Below, piece after piece: positions 17,274 to 26,792 of a DNA stretch of 64,000 bases. The number at the start of each line of letters is the position of its first letter. Position 1 is the stretch's first letter. Source of the DNA: Acidipropionibacterium jensenii DSM 20535 (GTDB taxonomy: Bacteria; Actinomycetota; Actinomycetes; Propionibacteriales; Propionibacteriaceae). Below the pieces are notes generated by a model. The model saw only the letters and a list, made by a program, of their open reading frames with translations. It made no database searches and was not told the origin of the DNA. The stretch lies in the NCBI RefSeq assembly GCF_000425285.1, contig NZ_AUDD01000002.1, forward strand, positions 124,001 through 188,000, in the 5' to 3' direction. The position numbers were made by a program, and so were the translations under genes.

Positions 17274-19229
17274 TCAGGCGGCCCGATCGACCTGGCCGTC
17301 CTTCTCGAGGGTGAGGTCGAACAGAACTCTGACGCATGCATGCAGATCGAACCCCTCTCCGCCACCCTCCGGGTAGATGAGGTTGGGGTCGATGGGCTCC
17401 TCGGCGTCCATGTCCTCGCGAGGTCTCGCCTCCTTGAAGGGCCCGCCCCTTTCCCGACGGTCATTGCCGGCCTGGGATCCGAGAATCTGGATCATGTCGT
17501 CGGCGTCAGCCATCACGGGGTACCGCTCGGGTTGGACCAGTCGTCCGTCGGGAAGCCGGAACGCCCACCGCGAGGGTCCGGACCCGGCGGCGGCCTCGAT
17601 GCTGATCCCGCCCTCGTGGACGAGCATGTGGTGTGCGCGGCAGACCAGGATGAGATTGTCCAGATCGGTGGGTCCACCGGCCGACCAGGCGACCACGTGG
17701 TGGGCCTCCAGATGGTGCGTCCTGGTGCAGCCGGGGAAGCCGCAGACGTGGTGGTCGCGGATCCGCAGGGCCCGTCGTTGGGCGCGGGATGCCAGTCGGC
17801 GGGTGCGGCCCAGAGCCAGCACGTTGCCGCCTTTGTCGCGTATCACGCCTTGGAGAGACGCGGTGCACGACAGTCGCTGGGCGGTGGCTGCCTCGATGGG
17901 CCCCTGCCCGTCCACGGTGCACAACCCTCGGACCGGCAGACCCGTCGTGACTGGACCTGACGTGATCGGACCTGACTCCTCGAGTCCCGGCAGGACCTGC
18001 CCGATCGGGGTCTCCTCGGACTCCGCGGGCTCCCCTGAGCTCCCGGGCACCTCGGAGTTCCCTGAGTTTCCGCGGGAGCTCTCACCCTGCTCGGTCCCCT
18101 GCCCGGCCTGCGCCTCGGTCTGGCGGGTCGCGGCGGGGGATCCCTCGGGCGTTCCCGCGGGAACGGGTTCGGTCACAGGCCCGGACTCTGTCTGCGTGGC
18201 TGCGGCCGGGGTCGCCTCGAGGATGCTCGCGTCGACGTGGACGACGACGAGGGTGTGGTCGCCCTCGGGTGCCCGGCGGTCCTGGTCCAGAAAAGCCGTG
18301 GCGACGTCGACCAGCCCCTGGACGCGATCGGGCGGCTCCCATCTCGTGTCCCGACCGGTGTCGGGATCGGTGCCGAGCGCGGACTCATGGTCAGCTCCGG
18401 GCAGACCGTCCTGAACGTCAGCCTCACTCTCCTGTCCGCCCTCACCGACCCCCTTGGCGCCGTCGGCCCCCTGCGCATTGTCAGCCACCTGCCCATCGTC
18501 GGAACTCTGCATGATCCGGCATGCGGCTTCCACCGCGGCCTCGATGAGGGCGGCCTCCTCGGCGGGCAGGGTGATGGAGATGCGGACCATGCCGTCCACG
18601 GAGGGCCGGCTGGAGTAGCGGCGGGTCGGTGCCGCGGCGATCCGCGATCCGGCGGCCAACCGGTATCCCGCCACGGTGCGGGCCAGTTGGGAGGCAGTCA
18701 TCTTCAGTGCGAGATCGGTCATCCTCTCCTCGTCGAGCACCCCGACCAGCCGGGTGAGTTCACGGACCTTGGAGTAGGAGAACCGTCCGGCGGCGAACAA
18801 CTCCTTGGTCCGGGGCATCTGGCGCAGCGCCCGGGCCACCCTGACGTGCTCCCGAGCGGCAAGCTCGCCCAGACCGCAGGCCCACCCCAGGAAGTGGGCG
18901 GTCGATCTCACGCCGTCGAAGGCGGCGAACCCGTCCCCGGCGTCGAACTGGTCGACCAGGTCGCAGAAGTCATGATCGATGCGAGCCCGGCGCACCGCCA
19001 CCTGCTGCAGCCGGACGCCCAGCTCCTCGGCCTCGGCGGGGCTCAACTGAACCGGACTCGTGTGCCCGGGACTCAGCTCCACAGCACTTGGTGCAGCCGG
19101 AGGATCGCCGTCCCCCTCGGCACCGACTGGGACGCCGACACCACCGCCCGGCGCCACGCCGACGACGTCATCAACTGGATCCGCATCAAGGCCTGAACGG
19201 AGGCCGACACCCTCAGTGAGAAGTTCCAT
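17274..19229 (-). CDS. DUF222 / HNH endonuclease domain protein
   Basis: 651-residue member of the actinobacterial DUF222-HNH family (13E12-repeat type). The N-terminal helical DUF222 region (about 60-220) is followed by a long acidic Gly/Glu/Ser-rich linker. The C-terminal HNH nuclease motif includes HVCGFPGCTRTHHLEAHHV, DLDNLILVCRAHH and HxxVHEGG, with four potential zinc ligands. These proteins are common in multiple copies in actinobacteria and their biological role is unsettled. The start is uncertain: ATG 19229 has GGGA only 2-3 nt away; a GTG at 19283 would extend it by 18 residues. The linker DNA contains the palindrome GTTCCCGCGGGAAC (18151-18164). Confidence 0.82.
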   Translation of the reverse strand: MELLTEGVGLRSGLDADPVDDVVGVAPGGGVGVPVGAEGDGDPPAAPSAVELSPGHTSPVQLSPAEAEELGVRLQQVAVRRARIDHDFCDLVDQFDAGDGFAAFDGVRSTAHFLGWACGLGELAAREHVRVARALRQMPRTKELFAAGRFSYSKVRELTRLVGVLDEERMTDLALKMTASQLARTVAGYRLAAGSRIAAAPTRRYSSRPSVDGMVRISITLPAEEAALIEAAVEAACRIMQSSDDGQVADNAQGADGAKGVGEGGQESEADVQDGLPGADHESALGTDPDTGRDTRWEPPDRVQGLVDVATAFLDQDRRAPEGDHTLVVVHVDASILEATPAAATQTESGPVTEPVPAGTPEGSPAATRQTEAQAGQGTEQGESSRGNSGNSEVPGSSGEPAESEETPIGQVLPGLEESGPITSGPVTTGLPVRGLCTVDGQGPIEAATAQRLSCTASLQGVIRDKGGNVLALGRTRRLASRAQRRALRIRDHHVCGFPGCTRTHHLEAHHVVAWSAGGPTDLDNLILVCRAHHMLVHEGGISIEAAAGSGPSRWAFRLPDGRLVQPERYPVMADADDMIQILGSQAGNDRRERGGPFKEARPREDMDAEEPIDPNLIYPEGGGEGFDLHACVRVLFDLTLEKDGQVDRAA

Positions 19230-19368
19230 TTCCCAAGTCAAGCAGGAGGGTCTGACAGTTCTGAGCACCTGAACTCGCAGCACGCCAGGCCAGGCCCGAC
19301 AGGGACACAGCAGGGCCGGAACATGGCAAAACGCCTAGCCAAGAACTTCTGACCAGGTGTTTCATCGG

Positions 19369-19441
19369 AGCCGTCGACGGGAATCGAACCCGTGACCTAC
19401 GCTTTACGAGAGCGTCGCTCTACCGACTGAGCTACGACGGC
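19369..19441 (-). tRNA. tRNA-Thr (anticodon CGT)
   Basis: Cloverleaf on the minus strand: 7-bp acceptor GCCGTCG/CGACGGC, D arm GCTC/GAGC, anticodon stem ACGCT/AGCGT with loop CTCGTAA (anticodon CGT, decoding ACG), variable AGGTC, T arm ACGGG/CCCGT with TTCGAAT. The CCA end is not encoded. It lies between the HNH gene and the DUF885 gene. Confidence 0.96.
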
Positions 19442-19605
19442 CTGCCCGCCGCTCGGCTCTGGGAGCGCTCGGCGGACCGCTGCGACTATACCGGTCGCCG
19501 AGGCGCCTGCGGAAATCCTGTCACCCGGCCTGTCACCCGCCCCGTTTCCCGGCCTGACACCCGCTCTGTCGAGAACTGTCGGTGGGTCACGATACCGTCA
19601 CTGTC

Positions 19606-21315
19606 GTGACCACTACTCCTGACTCTTCAGCCCCGGCCGACAACGCCGTCCACCCCCACACCGAGGTGGACCAGGTCGCCGAGCGGTACTACTCCGCGGT
19701 CGTGGAGGCGAGCCCGCTGTTCGCCACCGAACTCGGTCTGGACGTCCGCCAGAACGAGTACGACGACCTCTCCCCCGCCGGTCTGGAGGCCCGCTACCGG
19801 CTCACCATGAACACCTTGGACGAGTTGGACCAGGCGATGCCCGGCGACGACGTCGACAAGGTCACGGTCGCGGCGATGCGCAACCGGCTCGGGTTGCAGG
19901 CCGAGGTGCACGACAACGGCTTCGACCTGCTGTCGGTCAACGGCATCGAGACAGACCTGCACTCGATCCGCGCCGTCTACGACGCGATGCCGACCGACAC
20001 CCTCGAGCAGTGGGAGACGATCGCCCGGCGTCTGAGCGCCGTGCCGGCCGCGATCGACGGCTGGATGGCCTCCCAGCGCGCCACCGTGGAGGCCGGCGTG
20101 CTGCCGGCCCGTCGGCAGGTCCTGCTGCTGGCCGACCAGGTCACCGGATGGACCGCCTCGGGCGGCTTCCTGGACCAGTACCTCGCCGGCGCCACCACCT
20201 CCTCCGGTCCTCTTCCGGAGGGGCTGCGCACCCGGCTGGCGGAGTCCCTGGAGGTCGCGCGGGGCGGCTTCGAGCGGGCCGTCGCGGAACTGAGCGGGCC
20301 CCTCCTCGCGGCCTCCACCGACGAGGACGCCGTCGGCGTCCAGCGTTACCGGCTGGCCTCCCGGGAGTTCCTCGGCTCGACCATCGATCTGGTCGAGACC
20401 TACCGCTGGGGCCAGGAGGAACTGGCCCGCATCGAGGAGCTGCAGCGCCAGACGGCGTCGCGGATCCGCCCGGGTGCCAGCGTCAGCGAGGCGATCGCGA
20501 TCCTCGACGCCGACCCGAAGTACCAGATCCAGGGCACCACCGCCCTGCGCGAGTGGATGCAGGCGCGCGCCGATGAGGCGATCGAGGCGCTGGACGGCAG
20601 CCACTTCGACATCCCGGCCCCCGCTCGGCGGATCGAGGGGATGATCGCCCCCACCCACGACGGCGGGGTCTACTACACCTCCCCCTCCGAGGACTTCTCC
20701 CGTCCCGGCCGGATGTGGTGGGCGGTGCCCGAGGGGGTCGACTCGTTCACCACCTGGCGCGAGCTCACCACCGTCTACCACGAGGGGGTGCCCGGCCATC
20801 ACCTTCAGATCTCCTCGGCGATCGCCCAGCACGACCGGCTCAACTCGTGGCGGCGCAATGACTGCTGGGTCTCGGGCCACGGCGAGGGGTGGGCGCTCTA
20901 CGCGGAGTGGCTGATGGCCGACCTCGGGTTCATGGACGACCCGGGGCATTTCATGGGGCTGCTCGACGGGCAGTCGATGCGGGCCGCCCGGGTGGTCCTG
21001 GACATCGGCCTGCACTGCGGGTTCGACGCCCCCGCGGAGGTCGGCGGCGGAATTTGGAACTGGGACAAGGCCTGGGAGTTCTTCAACCGGCACGTCTCGA
21101 TGGACGAGGGTTCGGCCCGTTTCGAGGTGAATCGTTACTTCGGCTGGCCCGGGCAGGCTCCGGCCTACAAGCTCGGCGAGCGCACCTGGCTGCAGCTGAG
21201 GGACGCCGCCCGCGCGGCCGATCCTCAGGGCTTCGACCTCAAGGACTTCCACACCCGGGCGCTGGCCCTGGGCGGGCTGCCCCTCGACGTGCTCCGGTCG
21301 GCGATGCTGCACTGA
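19606..21315 (+). CDS. DUF885-family zinc peptidase-like protein
   Basis: 569-residue DUF885 protein, a family of thermolysin-fold carboxypeptidase-like metalloenzymes. The signature YHEGVPGHHLQ at about residues 391-401 supplies the zinc-binding HExxxH-type histidines and the catalytic glutamate. A later GEGWALYAEWL segment gives another conserved Glu, and the C-terminal region includes YFGWPGQAPAYKLG, also typical. No signal peptide. I prefer GTG 19606 because TACCGT ends 7 nt upstream, matching other leaderless starts here; GTG 19582 would add 8 residues but lies upstream of that -10. Probably cytosolic peptide degradation; true substrate unknown. Confidence 0.87.
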   Translation: MTTTPDSSAPADNAVHPHTEVDQVAERYYSAVVEASPLFATELGLDVRQNEYDDLSPAGLEARYRLTMNTLDELDQAMPGDDVDKVTVAAMRNRLGLQAEVHDNGFDLLSVNGIETDLHSIRAVYDAMPTDTLEQWETIARRLSAVPAAIDGWMASQRATVEAGVLPARRQVLLLADQVTGWTASGGFLDQYLAGATTSSGPLPEGLRTRLAESLEVARGGFERAVAELSGPLLAASTDEDAVGVQRYRLASREFLGSTIDLVETYRWGQEELARIEELQRQTASRIRPGASVSEAIAILDADPKYQIQGTTALREWMQARADEAIEALDGSHFDIPAPARRIEGMIAPTHDGGVYYTSPSEDFSRPGRMWWAVPEGVDSFTTWRELTTVYHEGVPGHHLQISSAIAQHDRLNSWRRNDCWVSGHGEGWALYAEWLMADLGFMDDPGHFMGLLDGQSMRAARVVLDIGLHCGFDAPAEVGGGIWNWDKAWEFFNRHVSMDEGSARFEVNRYFGWPGQAPAYKLGERTWLQLRDAARAADPQGFDLKDFHTRALALGGLPLDVLRSAMLH

Positions 21316-21376
21316 CCGGCGCGACCAGACTGCTCGACCAGACCGGGCGACCCGACTGTGTGACAGCCGTGCCGGT

Positions 21377-21712
21377 TCACCTCTCTGGTTGCGGCGTCCT
21401 CAGGCACAGCGCACCGATGTAGCCGGTGTCGTGGCTCATCTCCTGACGGACGCTGACCTTCTCCTCGCCGTGCTGGCAGTCCCCGCTGGGCCGCACCACG
21501 CTGGACACCAGCCGGGCGCCGGTGCGCTGACACGAGACCACCGGGACATTGCCGTTGTCGACCCGCGTCCCCACCATGACGCACTGGCCGTCGCGGCGCT
21601 CCAGGCCGGACCAGACATGGTTGCGCCAGGCGAGCTCCAGGACGAGGATCACCGCGACCAGGGCCAGCACCGCGGCGAGCCGAAGGCATCTGCCTCCCAC
21701 GGTCCCCGGCAT
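21377..21712 (-). CDS. Small secreted or membrane-anchored protein of unknown function
   Basis: 111-residue protein with an uncleaved or cleaved hydrophobic N-terminal segment (about residues 9-27) and a small outer domain carrying three cysteines (CVMVG, VVSCQRTG, GDCQHGEE) plus a fourth near the end (ALCLRT), probably forming disulfides. The domain pattern, with GQCV, VSC and YIGALCL, resembles small LppU-like actinobacterial exported proteins. ATG 21712 has AGGGA upstream. It is downstream of, and may be co-regulated with, nothing obvious. Confidence 0.6.
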   Translation of the reverse strand: MPGTVGGRCLRLAAVLALVAVILVLELAWRNHVWSGLERRDGQCVMVGTRVDNGNVPVVSCQRTGARLVSSVVRPSGDCQHGEEKVSVRQEMSHDTGYIGALCLRTPQPER

Positions 21713-21913
21713 CGCGGTCCCTTCTGCACGACCTCGCCCGCTGTGGCTGGAGTCGTCCCTGGTCGCCGGACCGGGGAGACCCGCCTCGGGCCTGAACATC
21801 GACCACGGTAGCGACGAACCCCAAAACCGGACTCCCGGCCGCCCGGAAGGCGTTCAGGACGCCGCGCCGGCACCGCTCAACAAGTCCAGCACCGCTCAAC
21901 AGGCGGGCCCCGT

Positions 21914-23683
21914 TCAGCAGGTGAGTCCGTTGCGCGGCACCACGCCGCCGTTGAGATACCCCGTGACGGAGTTGCGCAGGCAGCTGTTGCCCAGCGACCA
22001 GGCCGAGTGCCCCGCCCCGCGCCAGGACACCAGGACCGCCGAGGACATCTGCTGGGCCATCCACTGGGCCTGCTGGTAGGGGGTTGCCGGATCCCCGGTG
22101 ACCCCGAGGACCACGATCGGTGCGGCTCCCCTCGCGGAGATCCTCAACTGGGTAGCGGGTTTCGCGGTCCAGTAGGTGCAGACCAGGCCGACGCCGAAGG
22201 GTCGGCCCAGCAGAGGCGCCCGCTTCTGGTCGATCTCCCACTGGGCCCGGGCTCCGGCCAGGCCGGGATCGGCCGAGTCCTTGCACAGGATCGCCGGGAA
22301 CGCGTAGGCCGAGTTGTCCCACTTGCCGGTCTCGACGTCTCGCCCGTTGAGCGAATCGGCGGCGGCCAGCAGGTATTTCCCCTGGCCCCGTTCCATCGCC
22401 CAGCCGAGGGCGCCGGCGAGGTACTTGTAGGAGTCGGCTCCCGAGTAGAGGTAGAAGGCGATCCCGGTGGCCGCCTGGTTCTGGGTGAGGGATCTGGACC
22501 CGACCGTCAGCGGCCGGGAGTCCAGCCCGGCCAGGAAGTTCTGGGTGCGCCTGACGACCTCATCGGCGGATCCTCCCAGGCCGCACTCCTTGTCGTTGCG
22601 GGCGCACCAGCCGGCGAATGCGTGGAAGGCCTTGTCGAATCCCATCACCTGGCTCACCGAGTCGTTGCTGGTGATGTTCACCGCCGAGTCGAGCACCATC
22701 CGTCCCACCCGTCGCGGGTACATCTCGGCGTAGGTGGCGCCGATGAAGGTGCCGTAGGAGATGCCCAGGTAGTTGAGCTTCGGGTCCCCGACCCGGGTGC
22801 GCAGGTAGTCCAGGTCGCGGGCCGTGTCGATCGTCGAGATGTGGTCCAGCAGCGCGCCGGAGGCGCGCCGGCACTGCTGGGCGAAGGCCTTGTTGCCGGC
22901 GATCACCGCGGACCACTGGGCCGAGGAGTCCGGTGAGGAGTCCAGGTCGAAGAAAGCGTCGGTCTGGGCGGCGGTGCCGCAGGCCACCGGGGTGGACTGT
23001 CCCGATCCGCGCGGATCCCAGGCGATGACGTCGTAGCCGGGGAAGGAGCCGGTCTCGAAGGAGGTGAGCATGTCCTGCCCGGAGACGCCGGGGCCGCCGG
23101 GGTTGATGAACATCGTGCCCTTGGCCGGCCGGTTCCCGGAGCGCTCGGTGGCCTGCTTGCGCTTCATCGTCAGGGTGATCGCCTGGCCGTCGGGGGAGTC
23201 CCAGTCCAGTGGCACCAGGACGGTGCCGCACTGGAAGGAGCCGCACGCGGTCCAGCTGATCTGCTGGTCGAGGTAGCGGCTCATCCCCGCACCCGCCGGG
23301 GCCGAGGAGAACCCCTTCGGCGTGGCGGAACCACTGCCCGACTGGCGGTCCGGGGAGGTGTAGCCGGTGAAGACGTCATGAGCGGCGGGATTGAAGGAGG
23401 CCACCGGCGGGTCGGCCACCGCACTGGCCGTCGCGCGCTTCCAGGACAGCTTGGGCAGGGAGTCCTCAGTGCCGGCAGAACCCGATCCGGAGCCCGACCC
23501 CGCAGCACCAGACCCGGAGGCAGACTGCGTCGGCTGCGAGGCGAGTCCGGAGGATGACCCCTCCCCGACCTGGCATCCCGACAGCAGGACGACGGCGGCG
23601 GTGAGACCGGTGCACAGCCCGGCCACTCGACGTCTCACACCTGGACGCCTCACACTTGGACGACTCATGATCTGTCCGGTCAT
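21914..23683 (-). CDS. TAP-family alpha/beta hydrolase lipoprotein
   Basis: 589-residue secreted hydrolase of the tripeptidyl aminopeptidase (TAP/SlpD-like) family, releasing peptides at the cell surface. The N-terminus is a lipoprotein signal peptide with lipobox LLSGC at about residue 37, followed by a Gly/Ser linker rich in GSGSGS. The alpha/beta hydrolase fold has an oxyanion motif NPGGPGVSG and the nucleophile elbow GISYG with Ser at about 309. The C-terminal TAP-C domain has the later Asp (GVTGDPATP) and His (GAGHSAW). ATG 23683 has GGAGG 7 nt upstream and overlaps the ricT stop (ATGA). Confidence 0.92.
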   Translation of the reverse strand: MTGQIMSRPSVRRPGVRRRVAGLCTGLTAAVVLLSGCQVGEGSSSGLASQPTQSASGSGAAGSGSGSGSAGTEDSLPKLSWKRATASAVADPPVASFNPAAHDVFTGYTSPDRQSGSGSATPKGFSSAPAGAGMSRYLDQQISWTACGSFQCGTVLVPLDWDSPDGQAITLTMKRKQATERSGNRPAKGTMFINPGGPGVSGQDMLTSFETGSFPGYDVIAWDPRGSGQSTPVACGTAAQTDAFFDLDSSPDSSAQWSAVIAGNKAFAQQCRRASGALLDHISTIDTARDLDYLRTRVGDPKLNYLGISYGTFIGATYAEMYPRRVGRMVLDSAVNITSNDSVSQVMGFDKAFHAFAGWCARNDKECGLGGSADEVVRRTQNFLAGLDSRPLTVGSRSLTQNQAATGIAFYLYSGADSYKYLAGALGWAMERGQGKYLLAAADSLNGRDVETGKWDNSAYAFPAILCKDSADPGLAGARAQWEIDQKRAPLLGRPFGVGLVCTYWTAKPATQLRISARGAAPIVVLGVTGDPATPYQQAQWMAQQMSSAVLVSWRGAGHSAWSLGNSCLRNSVTGYLNGGVVPRNGLTC

Positions 23684-24510
23684 GACCGATCCTCCCGGCT
23701 GCGCCGGCGCACCGCGGTGGTGCACACCGAGGCCAGCGGGCAGCTCACCGTCCGGCCCTCCACCGCGACCTGGACGGACTGGGAGGGGGCGTCGTGACCG
23801 ACCACCCGGCCGGTTCCCGACGGGGTCTCGACGGTCTGGCCCACAGCAGGGGCGACGGCGTTGAAGTCGGTGTAGTAGGGGTGCTCGTAGCGCAGGCAGC
23901 ACATCAGCTTGCCGCAGGCCCCGGTCACCGCCAGCGGGTTCGAGGAGAACCCCTGCTCGGCCGCCAGTCTCATCCCGATCGCCTCGGGTTCGTCCAGGAA
24001 GGTGGTGCAGCACAGGTCGCGCCCGCAGACCCCCACCCCTCCGGTGATCCGGGCCGGGTTGCGGCCGGTGACCTGACGCATGTCGACCCGGCACCGCAAC
24101 CGGCCGGCGAGGTCGGGGACCAGGGCGCGGAAATCCACCCGGTGGGCACTGCGGTAGTAGATCGCCACCACCCGGGAGCCGGGTTCCGGCTCGACGATGT
24201 CGACGGCCAGCAGGTCCATCTCCAAGTGGTGCTCGGCCACCACCTCGCGCACCACCTCGAGGTCCTGCTCGCGCTGGACCCGGTTCTCCGCGGCCCGGCG
24301 CACCTGCTTGTGGTCGGCCAGCCCGGCGCACCGGGGAGCGACCGGGTCGACGTCGCGGACCTCCTCCGGTCCCCACACGCAGCGCGCCACCTCGTCGCCG
24401 TCGGGGGTTGGGTAGAGCACCCAGTCGCCGACCGTGACCTTGAGGGTTCCGACGTCGAGGTAGTGCAGCCTGCCGTTCTCCTGGAAGGCGACAGCGATGA
24501 CCTGGGACAT
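23680..24510 (-). CDS. ricT: PSP1 / RicT-like regulator of iron-sulfur Y-complex type
   Basis: 276-residue PSP1-domain protein homologous to Bacillus RicT (YaaT), which with RicA and RicF forms an Fe-S-bearing complex needed for RNA maturation by RNase Y. The cysteine cluster CGRDLCCTTF at about 170 plus CGKLMCCLRYE at about 205 matches the family. TAGGCT ends 6 nt before the ATG and no Shine-Dalgarno is present, so the mRNA is probably leaderless. In Bacillus ricT sits beside holB and tmk; here holB and tmk are one gene away, so the linkage is partly kept. No RicA or RicF partner is seen in the window. Confidence 0.88.
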   Translation of the reverse strand: MSQVIAVAFQENGRLHYLDVGTLKVTVGDWVLYPTPDGDEVARCVWGPEEVRDVDPVAPRCAGLADHKQVRRAAENRVQREQDLEVVREVVAEHHLEMDLLAVDIVEPEPGSRVVAIYYRSAHRVDFRALVPDLAGRLRCRVDMRQVTGRNPARITGGVGVCGRDLCCTTFLDEPEAIGMRLAAEQGFSSNPLAVTGACGKLMCCLRYEHPYYTDFNAVAPAVGQTVETPSGTGRVVGHDAPSQSVQVAVEGRTVSCPLASVCTTAVRRRSREDRS

Positions 24511-24541
24511 GGGGCGAGCCTAGAGCATCACCCCATGTGGT

Positions 24542-25351
24542 TCAGCGATTGGCCTTCTTGAGGGCGCGACGCCGACGCGGGCCGGCGTCGATCCCGAATC
24601 CACCGCTGCCGACGCAGAACAGCAGGAAGCCGCAGGCGGCCAACAGCAGGGCGGGCTCGCCGTCGATCCCGGAGGTGGCGAAGATGTTGAGGCCGTCCCA
24701 GTGGACGAAGACCAGGGCGAGCACCCCGATGGCCATCGCGCCCAGACCCGCGATCCGGGTCCACAGGCCCAGCAGGATCGCCAGCGCGGCCAGGCACTCG
24801 CCGATGCCCAGCACCCAGACCAGCTGGGTGGTGTACGGGAATCCGATCCGCTCGATCATCGCGTAGGTCTCGGGACGCTGGGTGAGGTGCTGGAAGCCGT
24901 GCACACCCAGGACCCCCGCGACCACCACGCGGAAGACGAACAGACCCAGGGAGGCGAAGGCGCGATCGGTGACCGGCCTGGGCACGTCGACGGGGGCCGG
25001 CTCCGGCTCGGCGGGGGGCGGGGTCACGGTGCCCAGGGCACGCTCCCGGGCGGCCCGCTCGAGGGCGGCGCGCTCCCGGGCCCTGCGCTCGGCGTCCTGA
25101 CGGCGTCGCTCCTCGGCCTCACGGCGTTCCAGGTCCTCATCGGCGGCCAGCGGCTGATCGGAGATCACCCTGGTGCGCTCGGCGGAATCGTCGCCGGAAT
25201 CCTCGGCGGAGTCGGGGACGAGGGGACCCTTCTGCCCGGTGCCGAGCACCTGCGTCTCGGTCACGTCCTCCGACGAGATGACGCGCGTGGTCTCGTTGTC
25301 AGCGTCGTCGGGGACGCTGCTCCCGGTCGTCCTCTTGACAGCCTTGCTCAC
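24542..25351 (-). CDS. DoxX-family membrane protein with charged N-terminal extension
   Basis: 269-residue protein. The C-terminal 140 residues are a DoxX domain with four spans (start LGLFVFRVVVAGVLGVHG, then GIGECLAALAILLG). Residues 1-60 are acidic and Thr-rich; about 70-110 form a highly charged Arg/Glu/Ala heptad-like coiled coil (EAEERRRQDAERRARERA). The start is GTG 25351 with GAGGAG upstream. DoxX proteins are linked to redox balance; function of the extension is unknown. It follows holB after a 24-bp repeat array. Confidence 0.85.
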   Translation of the reverse strand: MSKAVKRTTGSSVPDDADNETTRVISSEDVTETQVLGTGQKGPLVPDSAEDSGDDSAERTRVISDQPLAADEDLERREAEERRRQDAERRARERAALERAARERALGTVTPPPAEPEPAPVDVPRPVTDRAFASLGLFVFRVVVAGVLGVHGFQHLTQRPETYAMIERIGFPYTTQLVWVLGIGECLAALAILLGLWTRIAGLGAMAIGVLALVFVHWDGLNIFATSGIDGEPALLLAACGFLLFCVGSGGFGIDAGPRRRRALKKANR

Positions 25352-25470
25352 GTCAGCTCCTCATGGCTCGAATCGGCCGTGTCCTGGTGATACGGCACGG
25401 CACGGTCTCACTGTCTCATTGTCACCGGCCACGGTAGTGGACCAACACGCCCGCCCGCTCCCTCGCCCGG

Positions 25471-25590
25471 CGTCAGCCCTCCAGTGCAGCACGGCGTCAG
25501 CCCTCCGGTGCAGCACCGCGTCAGCCCTCCGGTGCAGCACAGCGTCAGCCCTCCGGTGCAGCACAGCGTCGGCCCTCGAGTTCAGCACGG
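25471..25590. repeat. Five tandem copies of a 24-bp repeat
   Basis: Unit CGTCAGCCCTCCGGTGCAGC plus four variable bases (ACGG, ACCG or ACAG), tiled at 25471, 25495, 25519, 25543 and 25567; copies 3 and 4 are identical, copy 5 is diverged. A half unit follows and includes the holB stop codon. The 24-bp length keeps any reading frame open. Each unit contains GTGC-A-GCAC, a short inverted repeat. It lies between holB and the DoxX gene. Confidence 0.95.
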
Positions 25591-25592
25591 CG

Positions 25593-26792
25593 TCAGCCGG
25601 CGGGGGCGACCATGCTGGTGAGCAGGGCCTCCATCGCCAGCAGCGGGGCGACATTGGTCTCCAGAGCGGTCCGCGCCTCCAGGATCGCGTCGATCCGTCG
25701 GATCGTGTCATCGGGGGTCGACGAGCTCGCCACCTGGTGGAGCTGCCCGGTGATCGCCGAGTTGACCAGTCTGGTGCCGGTCAGCCGGTCCTCCTCGCCG
25801 CGGCGCACCGCCCCGGTCTGCAGGGCCAGGACGTCGCGGTGGAAGGTGGTGAGTTCGGTGAGCACCCGGTCCAGGGCGTCGCGCTGCATCCTCTTGACGC
25901 GCAGCTTCTGCTCGTCCTCCAGATCCTTGAGGGCCGCCGCGGCATGCCTGGGCCGGGCCCCGTGAGTGCCGAAGCCCAGCGCCCTCTCCAGCTCGGTGCG
26001 CTCCCGGGTGTCCTGCTCGGCGGTCGCGGCAGCCGCCTCCTCGCCGGCCTGGGTGACGAGCTCCTGGGCGGCCCGAAGGCAGTCGCCCAGACCGCGCAAC
26101 CGGGTGGGCAGGGCCAGAATCTCGTCGCGACGTCGGCGGGCATTCTCGTCGAGGCCCAGACGCCGCGCCCTCCCGATGTGGCCCTGGGCGGCCCGGGCCA
26201 CGGTGGCGGCCAGCTCCGGGGGCACCTTGTCGCGGGAGACCAGCAGCTGGGCGACGGCCTCGTCGCGGGGGGTCGCCAGGTGGAGCTGCCGGCAGCGCGA
26301 ACGGATCGTGATGATGACGTCGTCGGGGGTCGGGGCGCACAGCATCCAGACGGTCAGCGGCGCCGGCTCCTCGATGGCCTTGAGCAGGGCGTCGGCGCCC
26401 CTCTCGGTGATCCGGTCGGCGTCCTCGACGACCACCACCTGGTAGCGGCCGGTCGAGGGGCTCATGGCCGCCCGGCGGACCAGGTCGCGCACCTCGTCGA
26501 CCCCGATCGACAGGGTCTCGGTGCGCACCAGGGAGACATCGGGATGGGCTCCCGACAGCGCGGTGCGGCAGGCATTGCAGTGCCCGCAGCCGTTCTCGGG
26601 GCACTCCAGGGCGGCGGCGAAGGCGCGGGCGGCGTTCGACCGTCCCGAACCGGGAGGGCCGGTGAGCAGCCAGGCGTGACTCATCGCGTGTCCGCCCTGC
26701 TCGACGGCGCGGCGCAAGGTTGCCACCGCCGACTCCTGGCCGACCAGGTCGGACCACACCCCGGTCATCGCCTCCCCACTCGTCGTGCTCAT
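25593..26792 (-). CDS. holB: DNA polymerase III delta' subunit
   Basis: 399-residue clamp-loader subunit that stabilises the replication clamp loader. The AAA+ core begins with GVWSDLVGQ, has P-loop GPPGSGRSN (Arg replacing the Walker lysine), a zinc module CPENGCGHCNAC, Walker-B-like VVVEDADR and sensor SRCRQLHLA. An ATG at 26792 overlaps the tmk stop (ATGA); a second ATG at 26768 with GGGAGG nearby is the alternative. The C-terminal third is helical as usual for delta'. It lies in a tmk-holB pair, the standard arrangement. Confidence 0.95.
   Translation of the reverse strand: MSTTSGEAMTGVWSDLVGQESAVATLRRAVEQGGHAMSHAWLLTGPPGSGRSNAARAFAAALECPENGCGHCNACRTALSGAHPDVSLVRTETLSIGVDEVRDLVRRAAMSPSTGRYQVVVVEDADRITERGADALLKAIEEPAPLTVWMLCAPTPDDVIITIRSRCRQLHLATPRDEAVAQLLVSRDKVPPELAATVARAAQGHIGRARRLGLDENARRRRDEILALPTRLRGLGDCLRAAQELVTQAGEEAAAATAEQDTRERTELERALGFGTHGARPRHAAAALKDLEDEQKLRVKRMQRDALDRVLTELTTFHRDVLALQTGAVRRGEEDRLTGTRLVNSAITGQLHQVASSSTPDDTIRRIDAILEARTALETNVAPLLAMEALLTSMVAPAG

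Noticed and set aside
25471-25590. CRISPR-like array
   Set aside because: Units are directly adjacent with no spacers and no cas genes nearby.
25361-25711. Minus-strand frame with repeated RADAVLHR octapeptides
   Set aside because: It is the translation of the 24-bp DNA repeat in a frame different from holB, without a start site; repeat length alone keeps it open.
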